Below are positions 34,232 to 47,154 of a stretch of DNA of 64,000 nucleotides, piece after piece. The notes beneath the pieces are model-generated. The model saw only the letters and a program-made list of their open reading frames with translations, was not told where the DNA came from and searched no databases. Position 1 is the first letter of the stretch. Each line of letters begins with the position of its first letter. This DNA is from Adiantum capillus-veneris (taxonomy: Eukaryota > Streptophyta > Polypodiopsida > Polypodiales > Pteridaceae): NCBI GenBank assembly GCA_014529385.2, contig CM043952.1:151431057-151495056 (forward strand), written 5' to 3'. Made by a program: the position numbers and the translations under genes.

Positions 34232-35798
34232 TGTAACATTTAATGGCCTAATAACTTATGTGTAGCGGAAATTAGCATGAACATAGTGGGCATTTCATTA
34301 GAATAGATTACTAATGAGAATTACAAGAGTGCTTGGGTGGAGAGAGCAACAAAAAGCATAACACCTAGTTAGATAGCATCAACAATACTTTCAAAAGAGA
34401 GAGAAATTAAGCTATTGACAACAGTTGAGGACCGGATTTGCATGGAGCCGGTCCCCCCTCCAAAAGGCTTTGTATTATGGTTTCTCCCATCAAGAGAGAC
34501 ATTGTACAATACAATTCTTTGTGTTCCTTCAAGACTAGCTAGTGCAATGAAGATGGAAGCTTCATGCACTAAGCAAAACACTTAACAAACACAACTTGAA
34601 TTATCCCCGTTCTCAGACCCAAGACCTCACACACCTTCGAAGATGGTGAGAGCTAGCAGGGTATGAGAGTAGATTGAGAGGAAGAAGGAGTATCTTACGA
34701 GAAAGATGTACATCTCCTCACATAATCATTCATATTAGCATAGCTTAGCTTAGTAATTAGCTTGGTAGAGGAGATGAGCATGCATTGAAGCTTGGCTCTT
34801 GGTTGGATTTGCATCCACATGCCAAGAGAGTGTTGAGGTAGGCTTCTATCTCACAAGCTTGGAGTAGGTGATGAGTTCTCCATTAAAGCTTGGGAAGAGA
34901 TAGTGTTCTCTTTCTTCACACATGAGATTGTGTGAGTGTGTGTGTGTGATAATGCCAAGCAAAAATCAGCCCCCCCTCTCTCTTGGGCGAGCCCCCTTGC
35001 TATTTGCTCTTCCTGCAACCTCATTGACCCTCCCCAAGTCAAGCCAATTACAATTAAGCAGCATAAGCGATAGCCTTCTGACATGTGTCCCCCTTTCCGC
35101 TTTTGTGAGAGCTTGAGGTAATTAAATAATTAAACTAAACTCTCATTGGACCCCTTTGCCTCCTGGCCAATAGGAATCAGGCAAGCCATGGGGCTCCTGA
35201 ATGCTCATTGGACCCTTTGGGAGACTGCCCGATAGTCTTCTAGGAGACTTAATTCTTATTGGTTTCTTTTATTAAACGTTTTTAAATTAATTAAACTAGA
35301 TTTACTCTAGCTTAATTCTCATTGGTCCACTTCAAGGGTCATCCAATAGGAATTGGGCACATCTTGTGGGAATCTGGGCTAGGGAGCTGACATGTGTCCC
35401 TAATTCCCTTTGTGTAAAGGGGCTTGTGTGTGTGTGTGTGGCTTTCTCTCTCATCCCCTAGAAGAAGGGCTCGCCCCGTCCCATGTAGGGTTGTGCATTG
35501 ACTTTGGAGAGCACACAAAGCATCCAATTCCCCCTAAGCTTTAACCCTTTGGACACAACCTTTGAATTTTGGAACCTTAGCATTTTGGAAGTCTTAATGG
35601 GCTGAACCTTAGGGTCTTTTTAGCCCATTGTTGCACATGGCTCTTTTGCAGATGGCCCCCCATTTGGATCCCTACTGTGGCCGGTCTGCCAGCTTAACCA
35701 ATATTCTAGCTTTTTCTCCCCTGGCCCTTCCCCACATTAAATGATCAGTTTAATATGAGAAAATCATTTAAGAGAATTAGATATTGATTATTATGACA
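34232..35798 (-). repeat. 3' LTR of the chromovirus
   Basis: 1567 bp. Minus strand starts TGTCATAATAATC and ends ATGTTACA. Compared with the 5' LTR it lacks a ~20-bp tandem insertion near 42960 and has an extra 8 bp near 34520. A (GT)n patch at 35428-35440 is shorter than in the partner. The part at 35.14-35.36 kb holds several ATTGG/CCAAT words in both orientations. Confidence 0.95.
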
Positions 35799-35812
35799 TT
35801 ACCTCTCTCTTG
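35799..35812 (-). other. Polypurine tract of the chromovirus
   Basis: Minus strand AAGAGAGAGGTAA directly before the LTR start TGTCAT. Confidence 0.8.
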
Positions 35813-36158
35813 AAATCATAGTCGTCCTCGACTATGGTGTAGAGAAGATAAAGCATATTCATGAGTCCTTTTCTTAGCGGGTAGAGGATCCCTATGTTAC
35901 CCTATGACATCATTCCATAATGGATGACTAGTCCATTTGGCGCTTGAGAGCTTGAGGCTGCCGCAAGCATGTCTGCACATCAGTCCTATCAGTCTTCCGT
36001 AGTAGAGTGACAAGCTCTACTTGGTGTTTGGGAGACTTTGTCTCCACAAACTTGATCTAAGCATGCATACTACTTCATTTTTGTGCACAAAAAAAAAATG
36101 AGAGTCTTATAAGACAAAAACTTTGTTCATTTTTTTAAAAAACATTTTGTATATTTGC

Positions 36159-39011
36159 TTACTCTTGGGAAGCATTGTAAGCATTGACAAGGTTTAGGTT
36201 ATCCTTTAATTGTATGCCTTGCATCCATCTAGCATCCTCAAAAGGATAATTCTTAAACTTAATAAGATATTGTCGGATAGTCTTACCACCTCTTAGTACC
36301 TTGTCTTCATGTCGGAGAATGGACTCGGGCTGCAGCACCTCCTCTTGGTCCTCGATCTCCGGTGGGTCTTCAATAGTTGGTTCTTGAGGTGGCTCTCCTT
36401 TGTAAGGCTTTAATAGGCTCACATGGAAAGCATTGTGTATGAGCCAATGATTGGGCAACTTGAGTTGATAGGCCATCTCATTGATTGGCCTAAGAATCTG
36501 AAAGGGACCATAGTACCTTTTTGCTAGTTTAGCATAGTACTTTTGGTGGCCCGTAGGATTCTTGCCCGTCGTGTGCCTTAATCGAGCCTTTGGAAATTTT
36601 AACAAGACCCAATCGTTTTCTTTTAAGGCTTGGGCTCTTCTGTGCTTGTCAGCAGCAGCCTTTTGCCTTTGCTGTGAGATAGAGATAGCATCCTTAATCT
36701 TTTGAAAAGATTCTTGTAGGTCTCGGCTATACTCATCTGCAGCGAAGATCTTCCCATGTACCTTAAGTAGCAAGGGACTTTTTGATCTTCCCTCAATTAC
36801 CTCGAAAGGTGCTTTTCCCGTGGAAGTATCTACAATGTTATTGTAAGCATACTCCACTAAGGGTAAGTACTTCTCCCATTGGGATCTTTGATCTACTTCC
36901 GTTACATAGGCTTTTAGTAGATCGAGAATTGTTAGGTTAGCTATTTCACTTTGGCCATCCGTTTGTGGATGATAGGCCGAAGAGAAGTTTAGTCTTGTAC
37001 CTAAATTCTCAAAGAGACCCTTCCAAAAATTACTGGTCATTCTAGGATCTCTATCCGACACTATGGACATTGGCAAGCCATGGTACTTGAAAATTTGTGA
37101 AATGAAGAGGGTTGCCATTTGATGGGCTTTGATAGTCTTTTTGACAGGTATAAAATGAGCTTGTTTACTGAACCTATCTAATATCATCCATATTCCCGTA
37201 TTCCCATGGATAGACTTAGGCAATCCAAAGATAAAATCCATGGATATGCTCTCCCATGGTGAATTAGGGATTGGCAAGGGTTGAAGCAATCCAAGTTGCT
37301 TCCCTCTATCAAATTTTGTCTTTTGGCATACCACACATTTGGAAACATACTCTTGTATGTTCACTTTCATGGTAGGCCAATAGAAATATGTTTCTATTCC
37401 CTTTAAGGTAGACTGAATGCCTCTATGCCCCGCATAAGGTGGAGCATGAGATTCATACATTACTTTCTCACGTAGTGAGTTAGTAACGCATAGTCTATTG
37501 CCATAGAGAAGATAACCATCTTGTAAAGTGAATGGTTCTTCTTTCTTCCCTAATGCCAGGGCTGAAATCACATCTCTAAAGTCGGGATCAATAGCGTACT
37601 CATCTATCATTGAAGATAGATCATTGTGAGTTGCTATGGAAATCGCATTCACTCTCGGCCGTCTTGAGAGTGCATCGGCTAATTGATTGTGCTTGCCAGT
37701 AATGTGAGCAATATGAAAATGAAATTGCGAAAGGAAATTTGCCCACCTCATTTGTTTGTCGGAGAGCTTGGTCTGCGTCATGAAGTACTTAAGACTTTGG
37801 TGATCCGTTTGCAGAATGAAAGGAGTCCCCAATAAATAGTGCATCCATGAGTCTAAGGCATGTAGAACTGCAAGGAGTTCCTTTTCGTATATGCCTAGAG
37901 CTTGCTCAACATGGTCGAGCCTTCGACTCTCATAGCCTATGGCGTGCCCTTCTTGGAGCAAAACAGCTCCAAGGCAATCACCACAAGCATCACATTGGAC
38001 CTCAAATGGTTTTGAGAGATCTGGTAGTGTAAGCACAGGTTGAGAGATAAGCTTTTCTTTAAGCTTTTCGAAAGCATTGTTCTCCTTAGCAGACCATGTA
38101 TACCTAACGCTTTTCTTTGTTAGGTCATGTAATGGTCCCGCAATTTGTGAGAACTTTTCTATGAAGCGTCTATAGTATGCACACATACCTATCAAGCTTC
38201 TTAGTTCATGAAGATTCCTTGGTTTAGGCCATCCTTTTATTACCTCTAACTTGGATGGATCCATTTGGATGCCATCCTGAGAGATAATGTGACCTAAATA
38301 CTGAATCTCTTGCAAGAAAAATTCACTTTTCTTTCGATTAACATAAAGTTTATTCTCTCTTAAAACTTGAAATATTACCTGGAGATGTTGCTTGTGTTCC
38401 TCCAATGAATTAGAGTAGATTATAATATCATCAAAGAACACTCCAGTGAAGGTTCGATGAGGCTTGAACAGCTTCTCCATCAAGCGGTTGAATGTGGCTA
38501 GTGCATTGGTCAGGCCAAAAGGCATGACAATGTATTCGTAAAGACCAAATGTAGTACAAAATGCGGTCTTTACAATGTCTTGATCAACTATCCTTATTTG
38601 ATGATAGCCACTTTTTAGGTCAATCCTACTGAAGTAGGTCGATCCTTGTAGCTTATCAAATAGGTCTTCTACCCATGGAACGGGAAACCTATTCTTGATA
38701 GTGATCCTATTTTGTGCTCTATAGTCGACACACATACGATATGTGCCGTCTTACTTTTACACTAATAGCACATGTGAGCAAAATGGAGATGAGCTAGGCC
38801 TAACCATGCCCTTCTCAACTAACTCATGCACTTGCCGCATAATCTCCTCTTGTTGAGCTTGAGAAACTCTATAAGGAGGTTTGTTAGGCGGTGAACTTCC
38901 TGGAAGAAGTTCAATTGCATGGTCATCATTACCTCGTTTAGGAGGTAGCTCACAAGGGATGTCGTCAATAAAAACATCATTAAACCCCTTGAGAAAATTG
39001 GATAACTCTAA
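36159..39011 (-). pseudogene. Chromovirus pol: RT, RNase H, integrase, chromodomain
   Basis: From 38735 to 36159 an unbroken 858-codon frame runs. RT: CVDYRAQNRITIKNRFPVP, YFSRIDLKSGYHQI, and catalytic FFDD in GVFFDDIIIYS. RNase H: QCDACGDCLGAVL, YEKELLAVLHALD, LQTDHQSLKYF. Integrase: HHCC zinc module (APPYAGHRGI..CVVCQKTK), then a D-D35-E core (MDFIFGLP, VSDRDPRM, HPQTDGQSE). The last ~60 residues (ILRHEDKVLRGGKTIRQYL..F-DARWM) are chromodomain-like. Upstream of 38735 the same frame (about 39011-38757: PCELPPKRGNDDHAIELLPG, then HELVEKGMVRPSSSPF) is cut by two TAA codons where LLVKKKDG-type lysines are expected. Without those two stops the frame would continue. A chromodomain usually steers integration to marked heterochromatin. 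Confidence 0.93.
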
Positions 39012-41107
39012 TTACTTTTGGTTGCTTTTATTTTCTTTTGCTAAAGCATTAGGTTCATTTTTAGAATCTTTAACAAAAATCATGTACACGGAAATAGAGC
39101 TCTTTATTGACTTGTTGAAAGCTGGTGTATGTACAATGGGGATGGTGTTACCCATTTCCTTAGCATCTATATACATGTTTTTTTCCCTGAACTTAAAGGA
39201 GATTCTCCTTTCAGGAAATTTAACATCGGCAGCAAGGCGGTCAAACCATGGTGCCCCTAGGATTACATCCTCATGCTTGAGAGGAGAGATAAAGAAATCC
39301 TCTTTGTCCACATAGCCTTGGACATGAAGCCTCAATTTCCTGATTAAGGGAGTGACTGAATCTTCTTGCCCCTTGAAGGCACTGTCTGCGGGTAGGATAT
39401 CTCCCATCTCATAGGATTGTATGCCTAGCTTGGTGGCCAACTCTATAGATATAAAATTGTGAGTAGAACCAGGGTCAAAGAGAATAAAAGCATCATGTTC
39501 TCTTACCTTTCCCCAAGCATGGCATAGAGGAGATCCTTTGTGAGTTGTTTGGTGAGTCTCCTCCTCTTGGATTTCAACCAAGGAAGCTCTAGGAGGATCT
39601 TGGCAGTTGTTCTTTTGGGGACAAGTGCGGTACGCATGCCCTTGTTCGCCGCACTTGAAACACCGGTTATCCTTGCGATAACGCTCAAGCTCTTCAGAAG
39701 AGAGTTTGTTCTTACCTTTGTAAACTCCCTTCTCTTTAGCTTTGTTGGAGTTGCCCTTAGAAGACTTTTGGACATTGTCTTTCCCCTTAGGCTCATTGGA
39801 ACCCTTGTTTTCCGGGGGCTTATTATTTCTTTTAACCCCCGTTTGGAAATTGATTCTAGAGGCCACCATAGTATGGTGTATTACCACCGATATGGTACGT
39901 GGCCATTGGGAGTTGACATACTCCGCCATTTCTTCGGTTAAGCCCGCATAAAACTGTTGCTTTTGCTCTCCAAAATTCACCTTTTTGAAGACAGTGGCTT
40001 TGAGTTGTAAGTCCCAAAACTTGTCTACATATTTGTGGATGGATTCATTGGGAGAGAGCTTTAAGCTTCGCCATTCGGTAAGTACTTTGTCTTTGGCATC
40101 GGTGGCCAAAAACTACTTCATGATGGAAGCTCTTAAAGCCTTCCATGTTCGTGGAGCTTCACCGTTGGCTCGTAGGCTAGACCACCATTGTCTGGTGGAC
40201 TTTTGAAAGTGCATAGCTACATGGTGTAGCTTAGAGGAATCCGTGAAGCCCTCATCTCCAAACGCCGCATCGAATTGTTGGATAAAGGCCAAGACTTTGT
40301 CTGTAGCACCAAAGGTACCATCATAGGTAAGGAAAGAGATGCTCTTCCCTCCCTCTTTGAATTTCTTCAGCTTGGATGACCTCTTCCATGCGGCATAGGA
40401 TTTCCTATGGCCTCTTCTTTTTGATGGTTCAAAGGTTGCACCATCACTTTCTTCAGAAGGTGAAGAATTTGAAGAATTGGAGAAGAGGGTGACCTCTTTC
40501 TCGCCTTTTTCTTGTCTTGATCTTTGTCATCTTCACCATAGCTTTCATAAGAGGAAGAGGATGAAGAAGATGGAGAAGAGGGTGTCGTCTTTCTCGCATT
40601 TTTCTTCTCTTGCTTTTTATCATCCCTCTTTGAATTGTGGTGAGGATAGGAATATGATGGTCTTCTCCGCTTTGGTGGTGATGGAGAGCGTTTAGCCCGC
40701 TGTCGTCGTGGAGCCATCTCCGCCGAGGTGGCGGGAGACTCGCTTCTTTCTCGTTCCTTCGGTGGAGGCTCTTGAGTTCTCCTTTGGGAAGGAGATGCAT
40801 CATCAAGAAGTAAATTCTTGAGCCCTTCGTATGGATTATCTTCTTCTTCCCGAATCGGAGAGAGACCTCTTTTGGTAGTCTCACAAGGAGGCTTCCTAGG
40901 TGTTCTCTCGTCATGGTGATGAGCTTGGAGAATCCCGTGAGCACGGAGCTGCCGTTGCACTTCACTTTGGAGAGACGGATTGCCCATGGCTTGTTGAAGC
41001 CTAGAAACAAGATAGTTAACAAGCATTGAAGCATCATTAGTAGCTTGCTCATGAGCAAAATCAAAGTTATCAACATTAATTTCACTCTCTTTACTATTGT
41101 CAGCCAT
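39012..41107 (-). pseudogene. Chromovirus gag and protease
   Basis: Starts at 41107 (MADNSKESEINVDNF). The N-terminal ~200 residues are charged, Ser/Pro/Arg-rich. A frameshift lies near 40.45 kb. The capsid part at 40.0-40.35 kb includes VLAFIQQFDAAF and FQKSTRQWWSSLRA. A TAG replaces a Gln-type codon near 40116. Then 40109-39012 is open: FWDLQLKA, zinc knuckle CFKCGEQGHAYRTC (canonical CX2CX4HX4C), and protease FILFDPGSTHNFISIELATKLGI with DPG as catalytic triplet, then EDVILGAPWFDRL. Confidence 0.92.
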
Positions 41108-41511
41108 TCTAACAACTTTTAGGTGTAAACTTTTTAGGTGTACTTTGGCACTTCAAGCCCTAGTTGCTACTCCTCTTTACCCCTTTAGAAAAAGCACTCA
41201 AGCTATTGTACCCGCGGCTCTAATACCATTAATTGCAAGGAATAGAAGAGAGGGCCCTTCAACACCAAAACAGCACCGGCTCCTGTCAAGCTTCTAATAG
41301 CTCAATAGTGGTTAAGCCGTAGGCAAGCCCCGTAGGACTCCACTATTAAGACCATAGCTCTCGACGGTGATGCCCCGTTAACTGCACAAAGGCAAGCGCA
41401 CCGCAAGGCTGAAAAATCCCTATTCTACTTACTCACAGGCAATTAATAATACCAACCATTTGTAGCTAGCTTGAGGACCTCCCTTCTTGAGCAAGAAAAG
41501 AGAAACCTTGT

Positions 41512-41523
41512 GCTCTGATACCA
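41512..41523 (-). other. Primer-binding site of the chromovirus
   Basis: Minus strand TGGTATCAGAGC, one base from the LTR end (..ATGTTACA|T), complementary to initiator methionine tRNA. Confidence 0.92.
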
Positions 41524-41524
41524 A

Positions 41525-43106
41525 TGTAACATTTAATGGCCTAATAACTTATGTGTAGCGGAAATTAGCATGAACATAGTGGGCATTTCATTAGAATAGA
41601 TTACTAATGAGAATTACAAGAGTGCTTGGGTGGAGAGAGCAACAAAAAGCATAACACCTAGTTAGATAGCATCAACAATACTTTCAAAAGAGAGAGAAAT
41701 TAAGCTATTGACAACAGTTGAGGACCGGATTTGCATGGAGCCGGTCCCCCCTCCAAAAGGCTTTGTATTATGGTTTCTCCCATCAAGAGAGACATTGTAC
41801 AATACAATTCTTTGAAGACTAGCTAGTGCAATGAAGATGGAAGCTTCATGCACTAAGCAAAACACTTAACAAACACAACTTGAATTATCCCCGTTCTCAG
41901 ACCCAAGACCTCACACACCTTCGAAGATGGTGAGAGCTAGCAGGGTATGAGAGTAGATTGAGAGGAAGAAGGAGTATCTTACGAGAAAGATGTACATCTC
42001 CTCACATAATCACTCATATTAGCATAGCTTAGCTTAGTAATTAGCTTGGTAGAGGAGATGAGCATGCATTGAAGCTTGGCTCTTGGTTGGATTTGCATCC
42101 ACATGCCAAGAGAGTGTTGAGGTAGGCTTCTATCTCACAAGCTTGGAGTAGGTGATGAGTTCTCCATTAAAGCTTGGGAAGAGATAGTCTTCTCTTTCTT
42201 CACACATGAGATTGTGTGAGTGTGTATGTGATAATGCCAAGCAAAAATCAGCCCCCCCTCTCTCTTGGGCGAGCCCCCTTGCTATTTGCTCTTCCTACAG
42301 CCTCATTGGCCCTCCCCAAGTCAAGCCAATTACAATTAAGCAGCATAAGTGATAGCCTTCTGACATGTGTCCCCCTTTCCCCTTTTGTGAGAGCTTGAGG
42401 TAATTAAATAATTAAACTAAACTCTCATTGGACCCCTTTGCCTCCTGGCCAATAGGAATCAGGAAAGCCATGGGGCTCTTGAATGCTCATTGGACCCTTT
42501 GGGAGACTGCCCAATAGTCTTCTAGGAGACTTAATTCTTATTGGTTTCTTTTATTAAACGTTTTTAAATTAATTAAACTAGATTTACTTTAGCTTAATTC
42601 TCATTGGTCCACTTCAAGGGTCATCCAATAGGAATTGGGCACATCTTGTGGGCATCTGGGCTAGGGAGCTGACATGTGTCCCTAATTCCCTTTGTGTAAA
42701 GGGGCTTGTGTGTGTGTGTGTGTGTGGCTTTCTCTCTCATCCCCTAGAAGAAGGGCTCGCCCCCTCCCATGTAGGGATGTGCATTGACTTTGGAGAGCAC
42801 ACAAAGCATCCAATTCCCCCTAAGCTTTAACCCTTTGGACACAACCTTTGAATTTTGGAACCTTAGCATTTTGGAAGTCTTAATGGGCTGAACCTTAGGG
42901 TCTTTTTAGCCCATTGTTGCACATGGCTCTTTTGCAGATGGCCCCCCATTTGGATCCCTATTTTCCCTCCTTTGGATCCCTACTGTGGCCGGTCTGCTAG
43001 CTTAACCAATATTCTAGCTTTTTCTCCCCTGGCCCTTCCCCACATTAAATGATCAGTTTAATATGAGAAAATCATTTAAGAGAATTAGATATTGATTATT
43101 ATGACA
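41525..43106 (-). repeat. 5' LTR of the chromovirus
   Basis: 1582-bp partner of 34232-35798. It carries a short tandem insertion (second TTTGGATCCCTA near 42970) and a longer (GT)n patch near 42708-42725. Confidence 0.95.
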
Positions 43107-43420
43107 ATTTACATTCCTTGACTTCCTCTTCAAGTTGCATCAAATGTGTTGTTTGCATCTCAAGTGTCCTCTCGAGATTGTCATTCTCAACCACAAGAAC
43201 CCTTAGCGTGTCATTCTTCGTTGCAAGTGCCCGGAAGTCTTCACCTTGTTTGTTTACAATCTCTTGCAACGATACCAAGTATGACATAATCATGGTTTTG
43301 GATGTCAGTGGTTGAGTGGTTGTGTTGCTATCTCCACACTTAGGAGATTTTGGATTATTTTCTACAATGGTTGTGGACCTTGTTGAAGAAGAAGAACTCT
43401 TGCAAGTGTCGGAAGACATT
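43102..43420 (-). pseudogene. Right (5') piece of the coiled-coil ORF split by the chromovirus
   Basis: Open from ATG 43419 (MSSDTCKSSSSSTRS) to the insertion. It has a Ser/Thr-rich start, then a heptad-like stretch ending THLMQLEEEVKECK. It matches the coiled-coil ORF at 54570-55246 over its length, and homology continues upstream to about 43.5 kb. Family unknown. The linkage to an RT at 53-54.5 kb suggests a LINE ORF1-like role. Confidence 0.75.
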
Positions 43421-43647
43421 ATATGTAAAATAAGAGATGAGCGTCAACTTTCCTCAACCTATTCACTTCAGAAATGCTGCTACACAAATGCCTTTCATAA
43501 CTTTGAAAATTTATTTTTTAACATCAATGCATTGAAGGCATCGTGCTCTTTGATTGAGGCTATAGATCACCAAAAATCGGAGTTCGGATGAAGAAGTTAT
43601 GATCAAAAGAGTGAACTACTATCTACTAGGTCAAAAAACGGCTACAC

Positions 43648-44119
<472 letters not shown>

Positions 44120-44460
44120 GGGCCAAAATCCTACTGCAAGCCAAAATCCTACTCTATGTGTGAGTCTCCCCCCGAGCGAAGGGCAGCTCCGTGGGGGGGG
44201 CGTTAAGCCTCATGAACCGCCCCTCGCGATTTCAGAACTTGGGTTGCGCTTCTTTAAAAGAGACGATGATGACATACACTTTGCAAGTGCAGGTCGTTCT
44301 TGGCTCTGTGCAGTAGATCTAGAGGTGATAGCCTCTACACACCCCGCCCATCGCAACCTCTGCACACCTCACCCGCTCTTTGTACACCGCCAGTCCTCTT
44401 CATGTCACTAGCAGGGGACGCCTCAACCTTATCTCACTTCACTTGAGTCTTGTAACCCTA

Positions 44461-44600
44461 ATTCAAAGACACTTTCCAAGGGTTTGATCCCACGGAATTC
44501 CAACCTACCCTCAAGACTGGAAAGCTTATTTGGACCCCTTATTCAAAGCACTTATGCCTAGGGTTTGATCCCACAGTAGCTCAACCTACCTTTGAGAATG
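44461..44600. repeat. ~80-bp imperfect tandem repeat
   Basis: ATTCAAAGACACTTTCCAAG at 44461 recurs as ATTCAAAGCACTTATGCCTAG at 44541. Both are followed by GGTTTGATCCCAC and AACCTACC. It lies just before the LINE ORF1 fragment and may be its 5' UTR. The sequence 44118-44460 has no recognised gene. Confidence 0.6.
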
Positions 44601-44639
44601 CATACTCCAACGTTCACCGCAGCAGTCGTAGCAACTCCG

Positions 44640-45410
44640 AACAAGCTTACATAGATTGTACAGCTCCAAGTAGCCCTTGATCGGGTAATGGAGGAGAATC
44701 GCAACCTCAAAGCTTGCCTTAGCAAGCTTGTGGCACGCTTTGACTCCATGGTCCAGCTCGCCACCATCGACGAAGTAAAAGAAGTTGAATCAAAGGTCAC
44801 CTAAGCCCAATCGGTCGCCTTTGCCAAAGTGCAGACTTGTGTGACAAAAGAGTTTCACGAACAAAGACTCCAAGAAGACAACACCCTCAAGGTTTGCATT
44901 GATGCGCTCCCCTTGCCATGGTGCATCACTGAGGACACTGTTAAAGAAGCGATCACCAAGCTCAATGACATCCTTCAACCAACTAACATCAAACCTAAAA
45001 AGGTTTCTTGGATCAACGACACACATAGGCAAGTGCCACCTGAACATTGTCTTCTCACTTTCAAAGACAAAGAGGATCAGATGCAGTTGCTATGGCAAGC
45101 TCGATTCCTCAAAGGTAAAAAGATTTGGATCAACGAGGAGCTTACGACAAATCAAAGTGCGAGCTCAAGAAGATGCACGAAGCTCGCAAGCAAGGTAAAT
45201 GGGCAGTATACTAAGGTGGTAAAGCCATCATCCAAGAGTTTTGAGTCCCTAAAAAGAATCTACCCCACCCTCCTTAGATCTTTTTTTATTTTCTTGATTG
45301 GACCCTCAGTCCTTAACAGATATGTATCCAATGGTTTCACCTAGAAGCAGCAAGCTGATGTAATGTTTTGTGATGGCCTTATGGGTCATATCCAACCTTC
45401 ATCGTGGACG
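44640..45410 (+). pseudogene. LINE ORF1-like fragment with 3' end
   Basis: Plus-strand coding starts with a coiled coil (LQVALDRVMEENRNLKACLS) and, after a stop near 44.80 kb, continues in 44829-45344. That piece holds an RRM/L1 ORF1-like part: VSWINDTHRQVPPEHCLLTF..DQMQLLWQARFLKGKKIWINEEL. It is followed directly by a LINE-like 3' end (TTATGGGTCATATCCAACC..) with an (ATCT)n tail at about 45410-45440. ORF2 is missing, so this is an internally deleted copy. The 3' end resembles that of the minus-strand LINE ending at 52.6 kb. Confidence 0.65.
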
Positions 45411-45475
45411 ATAAATCAATCAATCTATCTATCTATCTCTCTCTCAACCCTAGCACTCCCTGTCTCGTCGATTGC

Positions 45476-45699
45476 TACTAGAAGCGGCTAACACACATGA
45501 CACCGGTTATGCACCAAGAGAGGGATGTGCTAAGGATGTGCACAATATTTCCTATTCACATTGTATAAGTTCTTGGGCTCATTGGGAGTTCCAAATTGTA
45601 TATGCTAGCTAGAGGGCTCAGCTTAATTCCGTACTAGAAAGGATTGTGGTGCAAGACTTTATAAAAAATCTTTTATACAAAGAGGCTTCATTCTTTAGT

Positions 45700-45763
<64 letters not shown>

Positions 45764-46396
45764 TTCACTCTATGGATGGCCTAGCCTTGAGCTTAATGCC
45801 CATGCTTAGAAGGCTAGTGCTAATCCATTGTAAATAGAGAACAATTTCTTAATCTAATCTCTACTTCTTTATTAGTCTTAATTCGTCTATATTTTATTAT
45901 TTCATGAAGTAGTTTCATCTCAACATTATTCTAGATTTCAGTGTGTGTGATGACTTCTTGCTTATTGACCACTCCTATCCTTCTAAGAGCAATCGATTTG
46001 CGAGATTTAACATTTGTAATTAGGTTGATTAAGTTAGTTCTTAATCTTATGATTAGTGTATGTGCCCTATTGTTTGCTTGTATATAAATGGGTTTAATGA
46101 AACTCTATCACCATGCACCTTGTGTGTGTAGCTTTTGATGAAGTACCTTGATTGGCATGTGGTGATTGGAGAGACCAACAACAATGAAATTAGTGTGTGC
46201 TTTGAGATTCTAGTATATGGCAAGTCGGCCTTTGGTGGGCTTAATGTGTGTAGGTGATGCTTGATTGATGATGTGATTAGAGTTAAAGATTCATGGCTAA
46301 TCTCTATTGCATTGGAAGAGCATTCTCTTGAATCCTCTCATTCGATACATCCGATGATGCTGGTGCTTCCATGCCCTAGCCAGGTTGCCGATGCTA
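45476..46396 (+). repeat. Solo/truncated LTR, copy 1 (plus orientation)
   Basis: Reverse-complement partner of 46457-47376. Starts TACTAGAAGCGGCTAACAC (TGTTAGAAGCAGCTAACAC in the partner) and stops at GATGCTAGG, lacking the last ~55 bp. It contains a (CT)n run at about 45702-45760. Confidence 0.85.
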
Positions 46397-46402
46397 GGAA
46401 AA

Positions 46403-47108
46403 TGTTGGGGGAAATTGTACATAACCTAATCAATCCAAGACCAAAAAAATTATCAATCCTAGCATCAGCAACCTGACTATGGCATGGAAGCACGAGCATC
46501 ATCTGATGTATCAAATGAGAGGATTCAAGAGAATGCTCTTCCAATGCAATAGAGATTAGCCACATATCACTAACTCTAATCACATCATCAATCAAGCATC
46601 ACCTACACACATTAAGCCCACCAAAGTCCGACTTGCTATAGACTAGAATCTCAAAGCAAACTTTTGATAAGCACACACTAATTACATTGGTGTTGGCCTC
46701 TCCAATCACCACATACCAATCAAGGTACTTCATCAAAAGCTACAAACACAAGGTTAATGGTGCTAGAGTTTTATTAAAACCATCCATACACAAGCAAACA
46801 ATAGGGTACACACACTAATCACAAGATTAAGAACCAACTTAACTAGCCTAATTAGAGATGTTAAATATTACAAATTGAGTGCTCTTAGAAGGATAGGAGT
46901 GGTCAATAAGCAAGAACTCATCACACACACTCAAATCTAGAACAATGAGGAGGTGAAACTACTTCATGACATAATAAAATATAGAAGAATTAAGACTAAT
47001 GAAGAAAGTAGAGACTAGATTAAGAAATGGTTCTCTAATTACAATGGATTAGCACTAGCCTTCTAAGCATGGGCATTAAGCTCAAGGCTAAGCCATCCAT
47101 AGAGTGAA

Positions 47109-47154
<46 letters not shown>

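Larger units (their letters stand above)
34232..43106 (-). mobile_element. Ty3 chromovirus, 8.9 kb, complete ends
   Basis: LTRs 34232-35798 (3') and 41525-43106 (5') are nearly identical, indicating a recent insertion. Target duplication ATTTA on the right and GTTTA on the left (one mismatch), inside sequence that is uninterrupted at 54.9 kb. The tRNA-iMet PBS is adjacent to the 5' LTR. Gag, protease, RT, RNase H, integrase and a C-terminal chromodomain-like region follow in order. Coding is damaged by only a few changes: a frameshift and stop in gag and two TAA codons before the RT core. Confidence 0.95.
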
